Assembly: GCF_014706615.1 (NCBI RefSeq)
Contig: NZ_CP054877.1
Location: 372,001-436,000 of the forward strand
Direction: 5' to 3'
DNA: 64,000 bases
Source of the DNA: Candidatus Vesicomyosocius sp. SY067_SCS001
GTDB lineage: Bacteria; Pseudomonadota; Gammaproteobacteria; PS1; Pseudothioglobaceae
Shown here: positions 41,256-51,335 of the stretch, piece after piece
Layout of the letters: every line of letters starts with the position of its first letter
How positions within the stretch are numbered: the stretch's first letter is position 1
Program-made: the position numbers and the translations under genes
The notes under the pieces: model-generated
What the model saw: the letters and a program-made list of their open reading frames with translations, nothing else
What the model was told of the DNA's origin: nothing
Databases searched by the model: none

Positions 41256-41951
41256 ATGAAGGATATTAAAGTTGAGAATAGACTTATATTTGCTTTAGAT
41301 GTGCCAGAAATTGAACAGGCTAAAGATTTGGTAATTCAACTGGATAATAGTATTAATTTTTATAAAATTGGTATGGAATTATTAATGACAGGACAATACT
41401 TTAATTTGCTTGATTGGTTATTAGAAAAAGACAAACAAGTTTTTGTGGATTTAAAATTTTTTGATGTACCAGAAACTGTAGGTAGAACCATTAAACGCTT
41501 AAGCCAATATGGGGCTACTTTTGTAACTATCCATGGTAATCAAGCACTTATGGAAAAAGCTAATGAAAATAAAAACAATCTTAAAATTTTAGCAGTAACT
41601 GCGCTTACTAGTGTTGATAGAGGTGATTTAGATGATTTAGGTTTTGATTGTGATGTGCTGGAGTTGGTTGTTTCTCGTGCTAAACGTGCTTTTGAAGCTG
41701 GTTGTGACGGTGTGGTATCCTCTGGACTTGAAGTGCCATTTTTGCGTGAATATGTTAACAATAAACTAATTGTTGTTACACCAGGTATCCGTCCTGTGGT
41801 TAATGATGATGATCAAAAACGTATTGTAGGGGTAGCAACAGCATTTAACTCAGGGTCAGATTATATTGTTGTTGGTCGTCCAATTAAAAATGCTACTAGC
41901 CCGTACCAAGCTGCGAAAGATATTCAAACAATTATTAAAGGTTGTTTTTAA
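41256..41951 (+). CDS. pyrF: Orotidine 5'-phosphate decarboxylase
   Basis: Makes UMP from OMP, the last step of pyrimidine synthesis. At 231 residues it is the short bacterial type. The catalytic D-L-K-F-F-D motif (D-x-K-x-x-D) is present in V-F-V-D-L-K-F-F-D-V-P-E-T-V. T-I-H-G-N, V-T-P-G-I-R-P and V-V-G-R-P-I complete the barrel. It is followed 19 bases later by tRNA-Val on the same strand, so both may share a transcript. Confidence 0.96.
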   Translation: MKDIKVENRLIFALDVPEIEQAKDLVIQLDNSINFYKIGMELLMTGQYFNLLDWLLEKDKQVFVDLKFFDVPETVGRTIKRLSQYGATFVTIHGNQALMEKANENKNNLKILAVTALTSVDRGDLDDLGFDCDVLELVVSRAKRAFEAGCDGVVSSGLEVPFLREYVNNKLIVVTPGIRPVVNDDDQKRIVGVATAFNSGSDYIVVGRPIKNATSPYQAAKDIQTIIKGCF

Positions 41952-41970
41952 GTAAAATTATAACTTCTTT

Positions 41971-42047
<77 letters not shown>

Positions 42048-42376
42048 AAGAGATAGTCAGTTTTTTAAAATATTTAGGGGATTTTAGAATAAAACAAATA
42101 ACTTAAACTATATATCTATTTTTAATTCCAAATGGAGAATTTTTATAATGCCAAAACTTAATAATGTAAATAATAAGATTATTTAGATACATATTTTATA
42201 AGTGTAGGCAACCCCAACAATAAGTATTAAAACTAATAATAGTTAAATATATTAAGGATAAACACTAATTTAATTTACTAATTAAATAAAAAATATAGTC
42301 AAATTGGATAACAATATAAATCATAGTAAGTGCTCGTGGTTATAATGCAGTATATTATTTTAATTTTTTTTGTTTA
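42048..42376. other. Gene-free stretch between tRNA-Val and the UbiM-like gene
   Basis: About 330 bases. A GGAG followed by an ATG at 42148 opens only twelve codons (M-P-K-L-N-N-V-N-N-K-I-I) before a stop. This could be the start of a lost gene, as a later frame gives I-S-V-G-N-P-N-N. I cannot identify it. The promoter of the following operon should be here. Confidence 0.4.
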
Positions 42377-43570
42377 ATGAAAGTTGATATTGTAATTATT
42401 GGCGGTGGTCCAGTTGGTTTAAGTTTTGCTAGTGCTATGCTGAATTCTAATATTAAAATATTATTGATTGAAAGATCAAGTCTTGACTCTATTGCAAGCC
42501 CTCAGGTAGATGGTAGAGAAATTGCATTAACACATTTGTCATTAAAAATTTTAAAGAAGTTGGGTGTTTGGGATTTAATCAATCAAGCAGAAGTTTCTCC
42601 TTTAAAAGAAGCAAAAGTGTTTGATGGCGATTCACCTTCTTTATTGAATTTTACAACTAAAAATACTTCAATAGAAGCCTTGGGTTATTTAGTTCCTAAT
42701 TATCAAATAAGAAAAGCGCTTTATACAAAAGTTAAACAGAAAAAAAAGATTGATATTATTACTAATATGGTAGTTGAGGATGTAATCCAATTGGATGAGT
42801 GTTCACAGGTTATTTTATCTAATGGCGATAAGATTGAGACTAAATTAGTTATTGCTGCTGATAGTCGTTTTTCAGATATTCGTAGAAAAGTTGGGATTCC
42901 GACCTTGATGAAGGATTTTTCTAAGCTTATGATTGTTACTCAAATGAGTCATGAATTATCACATAATAATGTTGCTTTAGAACGCTTTGATTATGGTAGA
43001 ACATTGGCATTATTACCAATGGTAGGCAATATTTCATCTATTGTATTAACAGTTAAAATCAACCAATCTAAAGCAATACTTGAAATGAATGAAACTGATT
43101 TTAATCACATGATAACACAATCATTTAAATATGAGTTAGGGCAAATGATACAAATAGGCGAGCGATATTCTTATCCATTGATTGCAACGCACGCTCAAAC
43201 TTTTATTTCTAAACGATTTGCATTGATTGGTGATGCTTCAGTAAGCATGCATCCTTTAACTGCGCATGGGTTTAATTTAGGTTTAAGAGGGCAAGCTATA
43301 TTAGCTAAATTAGTTAATGAGGCTTTAGACAATGGTCAAGACATTGGTTCTAAATCCTTACTAAAATTGTATGAGAAAAAGCATATTAATTTAACTAGAC
43401 TTATGTTTTTTAGTACTAATAGCATTGTGGCATTATTTACTAATGATGCACCGTTGATTAAACAAATAAGGAGCTTTGTGCTTAAGTTTGCCGAGCATTT
43501 TCCACCTATTAAGTATCTTATTTTTAATCATTTAACACAAGATAAAAAGTATAAATCTTTTCATTTTTAA
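42377..43570 (+). CDS. UbiH/UbiF/UbiM-family FAD-dependent hydroxylase
   Basis: A flavoprotein monooxygenase of 397 residues from the ubiquinone hydroxylase group. The Rossmann motif G-G-G-P-V-G-L-S (about 9-16), the R-E-I-A-L-T-H segment, the I-A-A-D-S-R-F-S-D-x-R motif and the C-terminal FAD site [18 protein letters not shown] are all seen. The D-G-R-E-I-A-L-T-H and S-P-L-K-E-A-K-V sequences look most like UbiM, the variant with broad position specificity; UbiH, UbiF or UbiI remain possible. It is coupled to pdxH by a one-base overlap (TAATG). Confidence 0.82.
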   Translation: MKVDIVIIGGGPVGLSFASAMLNSNIKILLIERSSLDSIASPQVDGREIALTHLSLKILKKLGVWDLINQAEVSPLKEAKVFDGDSPSLLNFTTKNTSIEALGYLVPNYQIRKALYTKVKQKKKIDIITNMVVEDVIQLDECSQVILSNGDKIETKLVIAADSRFSDIRRKVGIPTLMKDFSKLMIVTQMSHELSHNNVALERFDYGRTLALLPMVGNISSIVLTVKINQSKAILEMNETDFNHMITQSFKYELGQMIQIGERYSYPLIATHAQTFISKRFALIGDASVSMHPLTAHGFNLGLRGQAILAKLVNEALDNGQDIGSKSLLKLYEKKHINLTRLMFFSTNSIVALFTNDAPLIKQIRSFVLKFAEHFPPIKYLIFNHLTQDKKYKSFHF

Positions 43571-44208
43571 TGAAAGTTGATTTAATTGGTCTTAGGCGTG
43601 AATTTAGTCAGAGTGGATTAAATCGGACTGATTTGAATAATAGTCCTTTTTGTCAATTTAATTTGTGGTTTGAGCAAGCTCAAAAAGCAGATATTATTGA
43701 GCCAAGTGCTATGAGTTTAGCAACAAGTGATAATAATGAAATAGGTATTAGAACTGTATTACTTAAATATTTTGATATGTATGGTTTTGTGTTTTTTACA
43801 AATTACAATTCTAAAAAATCTAAACAACTTCAATCCAATCCGAATGTAGCTTTGTTGTTTCCATGGTTGGTTTTAGAGAGGCAAGTTAAAATTTCTGGTT
43901 ATGTGGAAAAGATCAGTATGCTTGAATCCTTAAAATATTTTTCTTCTAGACCTAAAGCTTCCCAATTGGGTTCCTGGGCATCTCAACAATCATCAAACTT
44001 ATCCTCAAGGAAGGTGTTATTATCTCAATTTGAACTAATGAAGGTTAAATTTAGTAAGGGAAAAGTGCCATTACCTGATTTTTGGGGCGGGTATCGTGTT
44101 GTGCCATTAAAAATTGAATTTTGGCAAGGAAGGGAAAATCGATTGCATGATCGATTTGTATATCAACTAAATAAAGGTAAGTGGAGAATTGAACGTTTAG
44201 CGCCTTAA
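43570..44208 (+). CDS. pdxH: Pyridoxamine/pyridoxine 5'-phosphate oxidase
   Basis: An FMN oxidase that forms PLP, used by the aminotransferases and threonine dehydratase in this window. It has 212 residues (E. coli 218). Seen motifs are [10 protein letters not shown], the W-L-V-L-E-R-Q-V-K segment, [25 protein letters not shown] and the C-terminal R-L-x-D-R pattern. It is translationally coupled to the upstream hydroxylase. Its 3' end overlaps the convergent aroE gene by 12 bases. Confidence 0.96.
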   Translation: MKVDLIGLRREFSQSGLNRTDLNNSPFCQFNLWFEQAQKADIIEPSAMSLATSDNNEIGIRTVLLKYFDMYGFVFFTNYNSKKSKQLQSNPNVALLFPWLVLERQVKISGYVEKISMLESLKYFSSRPKASQLGSWASQQSSNLSSRKVLLSQFELMKVKFSKGKVPLPDFWGGYRVVPLKIEFWQGRENRLHDRFVYQLNKGKWRIERLAP

Positions 44209-45000
44209 GTTACTTAGAACTTTTTTAGTATCAGGTTTAGTACCTGTCCAGAATTCAAAAGCTATTGCTGCCTGTTCAACTAACATGCCCAAGCCATCAC
44301 TAATCATTTTGGCGTGGTTGGTTTTTGCCCAATCCATAAATGGAGTTTGATACCCATACATTAAATCGTAACATATCGTATTATTGGCAACATTAAAGGC
44401 AATATTAGGTATTTTTCCATCAAGTGATGCACTAGTAGCATTGATAATAATATCAATTGACTCATGTTTAATTTTATTTAAACTAATACTACAAGTATTG
44501 CCAAATTTAGAGAAGTTTTTAGCTAGTCTAATTGCTTTAGAATGTGTTCGATTAGAAATGATAACTTGATTAGGCCCTTGTTTTAAAATAGGGAATAAAA
44601 TTCCTTGAGTTGCACCACCTGCACCTAAAATTAGAATAATTTTATTTTTTAATTTAATACCAATATTATGAGTTAAATCTTTAATTAGTCCAATTCCATC
44701 GGTATTTTCACCAAAAATTTTATCAGCCTCTATCTTAATAGTATTAACTGAACCTGCTATTTTGGCATTTAGTGTAAGTTCGTTTGCAAATTTAAATGCA
44801 TCTAATTTAAAAGGCATGGTAATATTAAAACCATTTCCCCCTTGATTGATAAATGCTTGTACTGGGGATACAAAGTCATCAACAGGTGCTAAGATTTTGT
44901 CATAGCTAATTTCAAAACCAGTTTGCTTAGCAAACTGGTTTTGAATATATGGCGACAAACTATGATGTATCGGATTACCAAAGACAGCGAATTTATACAT
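44197..45000 (-). CDS. aroE: Shikimate dehydrogenase
   Basis: Reduces 3-dehydroshikimate with NADPH. The protein has 267 residues. The substrate site [11 protein letters not shown] is at the N terminus, followed by the catalytic lysine in N-I-T-M-P-F-K, the E-N-T-D-G-I-G segment and the nucleotide loop [18 protein letters not shown] closes it. Its start overlaps the end of rne by eight bases, so it is probably translated from the rne transcript. Confidence 0.96.
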   Translation of the reverse strand: MYKFAVFGNPIHHSLSPYIQNQFAKQTGFEISYDKILAPVDDFVSPVQAFINQGGNGFNITMPFKLDAFKFANELTLNAKIAGSVNTIKIEADKIFGENTDGIGLIKDLTHNIGIKLKNKIILILGAGGATQGILFPILKQGPNQVIISNRTHSKAIRLAKNFSKFGNTCSISLNKIKHESIDIIINATSASLDGKIPNIAFNVANNTICYDLMYGYQTPFMDWAKTNHAKMISDGLGMLVEQAAIAFEFWTGTKPDTKKVLSNLRR

Positions 45001-46723
45001 TATTAATCTTATTTTTATTTCGGTTTCTATTATTAGGATTTATTTTACGTTTATTAGGTTGTTTTTTCTTCTTTCCAAATAAAGTATTTTTGATTTTATC
45101 AAACAAGAAAATTTTCTTTTCAGGAACGCGAGTATTAGGTCTATTGACATTAATGGCTGGAATTTCAGCTTGATTCGCAAGACCATTCTCAACTAATATA
45201 TGTTGGGGCTTTGAAATACCTTGGTAGCTTTTATGTTGTGATTTTTTACCCCATTTTTGTTTATTAATAGTGAAATTAGGAAATTGCATATATGGATTAG
45301 GCAATAAGGTAATTTTAATACTATGTTTGTCTTCTAATTTTATTACCTCTTGGCGTTTTTCATTCAAAATGTAAGTAATCACTTCTATACTTGATTGAAT
45401 GGTTAAACGTGCTGTTTGTTTGGCAGCATTACAGCTATTTTCAAGTTGTCTTAAAATGGTTAATGCTAAAGTTGGAATAGTTGGAATAGTGCCACGACCA
45501 TGACAAATAGTGCAAGGCTTTTCGACTGATTCAGTGACTGAGTTCATCAAGCGTTGTCTTGACATTTCAAGTAAGCCAAATTGAGAAATTGTACCAATTT
45601 GAATACGTGCTCGATCTGAATTGATCGCTTTTTCCATAGCCTTTTCGATTGAAACTCTATGTTCTTCAGAGGCCATGTCTATAAAATCAATTACAATTAA
45701 TCCACCAATATCTCTTAATTGTAGTTGTAGGGCAATTTCTTTAGCTGCTTCAAGATTAGTGTTGTAGGCAGTTTCTTTAATGCCAGCACCTTTAGTAGCA
45801 CGAGCAGAGTTAATGTCAATTGAAGTGAGTGCTTCAGTTGGATCAAAAACAATAGTGGCTCCTGTTCGTAACGATACTTCACGGTTAAATACACTTTTAA
45901 CTTGGGTTTCGATGCCCATATGACTAAATAAAGAGTGTTCTGAAACATCAAAAAATTTGATGCGATCTAAATAGTGTGGTAATACAAAGCTGACAAATTC
46001 TTTAGCATTTTGAAAAGCTTCCAATTCATCAATAATGACACTATCAGTATCAGAGCGAAGGTGATCTCGTAATGTGCGAATAATAATATCACTTTCTTGA
46101 TAAATTAAGAAAGGTGCACCATGTACTAAAGCCATTGTGTTGATTGATTTCCATAAGTCAGATAGATAATCTACCTCCCATTGCAATTCTTCAAAACTTT
46201 TTCCAGATCCGGCAGTACGAATGATTAAACCTGAATGTTTAGGTAAAATAATTCTGCTAATAATTTCTTTTAAAGACTGTCGATCTGAGGAGACTATTTG
46301 TCTTGATATACCATGACTTTTCGGATTATTTGGCATTAAAATCATATAAGCACCGGCAAGATTGATATAAGTGCTAAGTGCCGCACCCTTATTACCACGT
46401 TCTTCTTTTTCAATTTGAACAATAATTTTTTGTCCTTCTTTTAAAACATCAGAAATGGTCAGTTTTTCACATTCAACTTTAGTGTCATTATATAAAGTTT
46501 CAGCAATTTCTTTAAAAGGTAAAAATCCTTGTTTTTCTTTGCCGTAGTCAACAAATGCTGCTTCTAGTGATTGTTCTATTCGAGATATTCTACCTCGGTA
46601 AATATTACCTTTTGTTTTTTTATTAAGGCTAGTTTCTATATTAAGACCAGTTAGTTTTTTGTTTTTTATAATACCTACTCTGATTTCTTCGGAGTGGGTA
46701 GCATTGATTAAAATATGATTCAT
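44993..46723 (-). CDS. rne: Ribonuclease E, catalytic half only
   Basis: An endoribonuclease of 576 residues for mRNA decay and tRNA/rRNA processing. The N terminus M-N-H-I-L-I-N-A-T-x-x-E-E-I-R-V and the S1 domain with I-E-x-S-L-E-A-A-F-V-D-Y-G match RNase E more than RNase G. The DNase-I-like active site has D-I-N-S-A-R-A-T-K-G and I-D-F-I-D-M. The Zn-link is C-T-I-C-H-G-R-G. After about residue 500 only a short Lys/Asn-rich basic tail remains, so the long C-terminal scaffold of the 1061-residue E. coli enzyme is missing. The tail may still bind RNA. A strong palindrome lies in the 5' region. RNase G is the alternative name. Confidence 0.9.
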   Translation of the reverse strand: MNHILINATHSEEIRVGIIKNKKLTGLNIETSLNKKTKGNIYRGRISRIEQSLEAAFVDYGKEKQGFLPFKEIAETLYNDTKVECEKLTISDVLKEGQKIIVQIEKEERGNKGAALSTYINLAGAYMILMPNNPKSHGISRQIVSSDRQSLKEIISRIILPKHSGLIIRTAGSGKSFEELQWEVDYLSDLWKSINTMALVHGAPFLIYQESDIIIRTLRDHLRSDTDSVIIDELEAFQNAKEFVSFVLPHYLDRIKFFDVSEHSLFSHMGIETQVKSVFNREVSLRTGATIVFDPTEALTSIDINSARATKGAGIKETAYNTNLEAAKEIALQLQLRDIGGLIVIDFIDMASEEHRVSIEKAMEKAINSDRARIQIGTISQFGLLEMSRQRLMNSVTESVEKPCTICHGRGTIPTIPTLALTILRQLENSCNAAKQTARLTIQSSIEVITYILNEKRQEVIKLEDKHSIKITLLPNPYMQFPNFTINKQKWGKKSQHKSYQGISKPQHILVENGLANQAEIPAINVNRPNTRVPEKKIFLFDKIKNTLFGKKKKQPNKRKINPNNRNRNKNKINNV

Positions 46724-47061
46724 GGTTAAGTCCTAGAGTGAATGAATTTGGTTGCGCATATAAAAGGTTCAAACACTGGCGTGTTAATTTTGTGTTACAG
46801 TGTGATTTATTTTTATCATAAAATGATTAAAAACTTATTCCTTAATAGTTTTAAACCTTTTTATTTAGTCGCTTTTAAGCGACTAAATAATTAATTTACT
46901 TTGATATGGCAACAAAAAGTCCAAAATATTAATAGTATTTTTGTGGTATTTATTTTTGGCATATAAAAAAATATTTTAAAAATCTTTTTAGTTGATAAAA
47001 TTTAAATATCAATTTTCTAAAATTATATCACAAAAATAGTATGATATTTATGCAAAGACCT
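46724..47061. other. Stretch between the SDR gene and rne, probable rne leader
   Basis: About 340 bases without a gene. It holds the large palindrome listed separately and otherwise AT-rich sequence. As the only gap upstream of rne it should contain the rne promoter and untranslated leader. Confidence 0.5.
46861..46890. promoter_or_regulatory. 30-base near-perfect palindrome upstream of rne
   Basis: Fourteen-base arms (TTATTTAGTCGCTT and its complement) flank a two-base centre. It lies 138 bases before the rne start and 172 bases after the SDR gene stop. There is no T-run directly after the stem on either strand, so it is not a typical terminator. It could be a structured element in the rne leader (RNase E regulates its own mRNA in E. 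coli) or a protein-binding site. Confidence 0.6.
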
Positions 47062-47781
47062 CTATTGATTAAGTGTTCGACCACCATCAACATTAATAAC
47101 TTGTCCAGTAATATATGTAGATTTGGCTAAAAATAAAACAGTATCAGCAATATCTTGTGCACTACCTTGTTTTCTAAGTGCAATTTTTTTAAGTATTTTA
47201 TTTTTTTGAACTTGATTAAGTTTAGCTACATTTGTTGGCCATAAAATTGACCCAGGCGATACTCCACAAACACGAACATTGGGTGCTAATTCTTTAGCTA
47301 AAGTTTTTGTCATCATAGCAACAGCTGCTTTAGAAATGCTATAAATTGTGTAATTTTTTAAAGGACGTTCGCTGTGAATGTCAATAATATTGATAATGCA
47401 ACCTTGATTATGAGCTAACTTATCACTTAAAGTACTAGATAAAAATAAAGGAGCCATAAGATTAGTGTTCATAATAGATTGATAATCATGTTGATTTAAT
47501 TTATCAACAGGTGTTGAGTAAAAAATAGATGCATTGTTAACTAAAATATTAAGTGACTTAATAGCATTGCAAAGTTTATTAACTTCTTGGATATTAGATA
47601 ATTCAGCTTGTAAAGTACTCGCAGAATTTTGACGAATGTTATTAAGTTTATTCATTAGATTGTTAGCATCTTGGAATGAATTTCTATAATGAATAATTAC
47701 AAAGTAACCATTTCTATGTAAAGTATGACAAATTTGCATACCAATTCTATGTGCTCCGCCTGTAACTAGTGCTATTTTCAT
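47062..47781 (-). CDS. Short-chain dehydrogenase, pteridine-reductase-like (FolM type)
   Basis: A 239-residue NADP-dependent SDR. The cofactor loop T-G-G-A-H-R-I-G (Arg in place of the usual Gly-x-x) and I-I-H-Y-R-N-S are typical of pteridine reductases and FolM. N-N-A-S-I-F-Y and the catalytic Y-S-I-S-K-A-A follow, then S-P-G-S-I-L-W-P and a terminal G-Q-V-I-N-V-D-G-G. Such enzymes reduce dihydrofolate or dihydromonapterin; the folA status of this organism is unknown here. It is divergent from the MidA-like gene with about 14 bases between starts. Confidence 0.8.
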   Translation of the reverse strand: MKIALVTGGAHRIGMQICHTLHRNGYFVIIHYRNSFQDANNLMNKLNNIRQNSASTLQAELSNIQEVNKLCNAIKSLNILVNNASIFYSTPVDKLNQHDYQSIMNTNLMAPLFLSSTLSDKLAHNQGCIINIIDIHSERPLKNYTIYSISKAAVAMMTKTLAKELAPNVRVCGVSPGSILWPTNVAKLNQVQKNKILKKIALRKQGSAQDIADTVLFLAKSTYITGQVINVDGGRTLNQ

Positions 47782-47795
47782 ATAAAATATGTCAA

Positions 47796-48890
47796 GTGGG
47801 TCTTGAACAAATTATTAAAAATACTATTATACAAAATACTAGTCCTATAGGTTTTGATGAATTTATGAATTTAGCGCTCTACTATCCTACATTGGGTTAT
47901 TATCGATCTGGTTTGGAAAAATTTAGTGAAAATGGCGATTTTATTACCGCACCAGAAACTTCAGATTTATTTGGATTTTGCTTGGCCAAGCAATGTGCTC
48001 AGGTGCTAAATGGTACCAATGATATTTTAGAGTTTGGTTCAGGTAGTGGTATTCTTGCTACTCAGATACTTCTTGAGCTAGGGAGGTTACAAAGGTTGCC
48101 TCAAAAGTATTATATTTTAGAGTTAAGTGGTGAGCTTAAACATAGACAAGCAGAAACCATTGGTAAGGTATTACCAGAATTAATAGATAGAATAGTTTGG
48201 CTTGATGAATTGCCATCAGATTTTTCTGGTGTGATTATTGCTAATGAGGTATTAGATGCCATGCCAGCAAAACGTGTTATTTATAAAAATAAACAATTTT
48301 ATGAGTTAGGTGTTGATTATCATGAAAATGAATTTTTTTGGAAAAAATTCGATTTTCCCTATCAAAATAATAAAATATTATTGCCTAATAATGTGATTGA
48401 AGATTATAAAACTGAAATAAATCTTTATGCTATAGCATGGATTAACTCCTTATATAATGCTACTAATAAGGCGCTTGTATTGTTGATTGATTATGGAATG
48501 AGTAGGGATGAATATTTTCATCCACAAAGGTTAGATGGTACTTTAAGGTGTTATTATCAACATAAAGCAAGTGAAAACCCATTTGTGAATATAGGTAAGC
48601 AAGATATTACTACATCAGTTAATTTTTCTGATATTGCTGACCAAGCAAGTATTAGTGGTTTTAAGGTTAGGGGTTATGCAACACAAGCGTTATTTTTGAT
48701 TTCACTGGGTATTAGTGATTATTTGCTTAAACAAAAAGATAAAAACGAATGTATGAATTTAGCACAACAAATTAAACAGTTGGTTCTACCTAGTGTAATG
48801 GGTGAAAGTTTTAAGGTGTTGGCCTTAAGTAAGAAATTATCGATAAAATTAATAGGATTTGTTGAACAAGACCTGAGCGGTAAATTGTAA
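47796..48890 (+). CDS. SAM-dependent methyltransferase, MidA/NDUFAF7 family
   Basis: A class I methyltransferase of about 364 residues. Family features are F-D-E-F-M-N-L-A-L-Y-Y-P-x-x-G-Y-Y near the start, G-D-F-I-T-A-P-E-T-S-D-L-F-G, the SAM loop L-E-F-G-S-G-S-G, and I-I-A-N-E-V-L-D-A-M-P. The eukaryotic relative NDUFAF7 dimethylates an arginine of respiratory complex I; the bacterial substrate is not established. The start is uncertain: the frame is open from 47769, but that would overlap the divergent SDR gene, so the GTG at 47796 is preferred. uppP begins 17 bases after it. Confidence 0.85.
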   Translation: MGLEQIIKNTIIQNTSPIGFDEFMNLALYYPTLGYYRSGLEKFSENGDFITAPETSDLFGFCLAKQCAQVLNGTNDILEFGSGSGILATQILLELGRLQRLPQKYYILELSGELKHRQAETIGKVLPELIDRIVWLDELPSDFSGVIIANEVLDAMPAKRVIYKNKQFYELGVDYHENEFFWKKFDFPYQNNKILLPNNVIEDYKTEINLYAIAWINSLYNATNKALVLLIDYGMSRDEYFHPQRLDGTLRCYYQHKASENPFVNIGKQDITTSVNFSDIADQASISGFKVRGYATQALFLISLGISDYLLKQKDKNECMNLAQQIKQLVLPSVMGESFKVLALSKKLSIKLIGFVEQDLSGKL

Positions 48891-48907
48891 AAGATTTTTG
48901 TATAAAT

Positions 48908-49702
48908 ATGGATGTTTCTCAGACAATTGTTTTAGCGTTAATCCAAGGTTTAAGTGAGTTTTTGCCTATCTCTTCTTCAGCTCATTTAATTTTAGTACCA
49001 AAGTTAACCAATTGGACTGACCAAGGTTTAGTATTTGATGTAGTGGTGCATATGGGTACTTTAAGTGCAGTGATATTTTATTATCAAGCAATGATTAAGA
49101 GTTTGTTTTTTGATTTTTATCATTCAATAATTAAACGTCAAATTATTGGTCAATCAAAGTTAGCATGGGGAGTGCTGTTAGGTACTATCCCAATAGGATT
49201 AGTTGGTGTGATATTTAAAGATTTTGTTGCAGTTGATTTACGTTCAATAGAGATTATTGCTTATACAACACTAGTGTTTGGATTACTTTTAGGTTTTGCT
49301 AATTGGTCTAATCATAAAAATAAAAATCCAAAAAGTGCAATCAGTTGGATAGATGTTAGCTTTGTTAGTATGATGCAAATCTTAGCATTAATTCCAGGAA
49401 CTTCTAGATCAGGAATAACAATTACTGCTTGTATGTTAGTAGGATTGTCTAGGAAGTTATCAATACAATTTTCATTTTTATTATCAATTCCTGTAATTAC
49501 TTTGTCATTAATACTTATGTTGGTTGATTTGTATCATCAGACACAATTGGTTAGTGTTAGTTTATTAGTTCTGGGTTTTGTAGTTTCAACAATTAGCGCT
49601 TATGCAACTATTATTTTTGTTATTAGGTTAATAGATATGGTTGGTATGACACCATTTATTGTCTATAGATTAACTTTAGGCGTATTTTTATTCTTTTTAT
49701 AA
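48908..49702 (+). CDS. uppP: Undecaprenyl-diphosphatase (UppP/BacA)
   Basis: An inner-membrane phosphatase that recycles the lipid carrier used for peptidoglycan and other envelope polymers. The protein has 264 residues with about eight hydrophobic segments. The two signatures are present: G-L-S-E-F-L-P-I-S-S-S-A-H-L near the N terminus and P-G-T-S-R-S-G-I-T later. Its survival next to the ddl/fts ruins shows that some wall-lipid chemistry is retained. Confidence 0.96.
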   Translation: MDVSQTIVLALIQGLSEFLPISSSAHLILVPKLTNWTDQGLVFDVVVHMGTLSAVIFYYQAMIKSLFFDFYHSIIKRQIIGQSKLAWGVLLGTIPIGLVGVIFKDFVAVDLRSIEIIAYTTLVFGLLLGFANWSNHKNKNPKSAISWIDVSFVSMMQILALIPGTSRSGITITACMLVGLSRKLSIQFSFLLSIPVITLSLILMLVDLYHQTQLVSVSLLVLGFVVSTISAYATIIFVIRLIDMVGMTPFIVYRLTLGVFLFFL

Positions 49703-50534
49703 ATATAAGTTTCAATCTAAACTTTTTTCTATTTGTTATTTAGTTATAACGGTATCATCGCTCTAGCAATATTGCTATTATATTAGATTATTAGTTATTT
49801 GTTGCACCTATATTAATTGCTTAGTAGTATGCTATTCAAATATGGAATAATTTTTAGGCTAATATTTAGCTTTTAGCTTATTAATTAGGTTTTACTTTAA
49901 AAATAAACTCAAAATGAATAGTCTATAATCTATTTGTAGTAAGTGCATGCCTAATGAGTATTTAATTCATACTATAAAGATTGAGTTTAGTTTGACTAAA
50001 ATGCAAATTATTTTCATCTTTTGAATTGATTAAACATTGATCGACACATTTAAATTTGATTACAAGTATTAATTTAGCGTAGAGTAAATGTATTTATAGG
50101 TGAATTATTTTTTTTAAATAGGTTTGATGTGTTAAGTATCTTTACTTCAATACATTTGAGATTCATAAATAAAAATATCTAGTATTTTTAATCAATGGAA
50201 TAATATACTATGACCACCTTTAATTCTAAAATCTTCGCACTTTGACTAATATTTGTTTTCCTATTTCATTGAAAAGATCTTAACTAGATACAAAAGTCAT
50301 GAATAAATATTTTTCCATTAAATCGTATACTTTTAACAGAATGTGTTGAAAAGTATTAAAATATTTATGTAATACAAACTATTTTTATTTAACATATTAA
50401 ACTTTTTACCCAATGTTATAGAGGTCTATTAGTTACAAACTTATATTTACTTTAATAACTAATCAAGTCGTTAACTTTTATTTATTGAACTAATATTAAA
50501 GTAAATGTATTAATCACCTTGTTAAAATAAAAGT
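49703..50534. other. Gene-free stretch between uppP and the ddl remnant
   Basis: About 830 very AT-rich bases, closed in all frames. By synteny the 5' half of ddl and possibly murB or murC once lay here, but I could not read a convincing piece of them on either strand. Confidence 0.45.
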
Positions 50535-50930
50535 TGTTTACCATAATCGTGGTTGAATCTTGTATAGGCGGAAGTTTTATCGGTATTACTTACTAAGTAA
50601 AGTGGTTTTTAAACCTATTTTGACCAAGCAAAAATTGATATGCTAGATATTATAGCTAATAATACTAGATAAGTTTAGTGTGGTTAGCGAACAAACTACA
50701 TTAGAAATTGTATGTGATGTAATAAAAACTCATTTACTAATATTATAATATATCAATCACTACTTTTTCTGGACTTAGTAGTGCTACGATAGATAAATCT
50801 GTTGATATGATTTGTTTTATTTTTTGTGCTCTAAAAAAACTGTTTTTAACTAGCATCAAACAGTTTGGTTAAAATCGAGTTAAAATAGTCTAGTAAAATA
50901 TTTATTTTATAAACTATTAAAGTAAATCTT
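50535..50930 (+). pseudogene. ddl: Probable D-alanine-D-alanine ligase remnant
   Basis: Near 50545-50600 the plus strand reads I-I-V-V-E-S-C-I-G-G-S-F-I-G-I-T, close to the V-V-K-P-x-x-x-G-S-S-I-G-I ATP-grasp loop of Ddl. Near 50770-50830 it reads S-G-L-S-S-A-T-I-D-K-S-V-D-M, and near 50875 R-V-K-I-V then N-I-Y-F-I-N, as in the R-V-D ... F-x-E-V-N end of Ddl. Stops and frame changes lie between. The position before ftsQ-ftsA-lpxC is the standard dcw-cluster order, which supports a weak match. Confidence 0.55.
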
Positions 50931-50944
50931 TATGTAGTAATAAT

Positions 50945-51250
50945 AATGGCTAAAGTGATATTTTATGACGATAAAAAATAGCCTGTTGGATTTTAATGTA
51001 TTTGAATATACTCCGGTATTGTAATTGGACGTTAAAGTGAGTCATTTGGAGAGACTTTTGATAGAGTGTAATTGGTTATTTTAGAGAATATTTAATGTAA
51101 ATATCGTGCTAGAAACTGTAATGGAATATGTTGATACAATTAGGAAATCAGTAGTGTGGTTAAATGTAATTATTGTGGGTGTATTAAATTAAGTGAAAGT
51201 TCTACTTGTTGATTTCATACTAAATTAGACTTATAATTAGGGTATTTTAA
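50945..51250 (+). pseudogene. ftsQ: Possible ftsQ remnant
   Basis: From the ATG near 50946 (M-A-K-V-I-F-Y-D-D-K-K) closed frames follow. The piece at 51085-51190, N-V-N-I-V-L-E-T-V-M-E-Y and then V-V-W-L-N-V-I-I-V-G-V-L, can be aligned with the W-V-x-x-A-x-V-R-R-x-W-P-x-x-x-x-V-x-V-x-E region of FtsQ. The match is weak and rests largely on position between ddl and ftsA remnants. Confidence 0.35.
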
Positions 51251-51335
51251 AGTAAAAAATACTAAAAATATAAAATATTTTTCAAGTGGAAAAATAGTTG
51301 AACATTAATTTTACTTAAATGAATGATATAAAATA

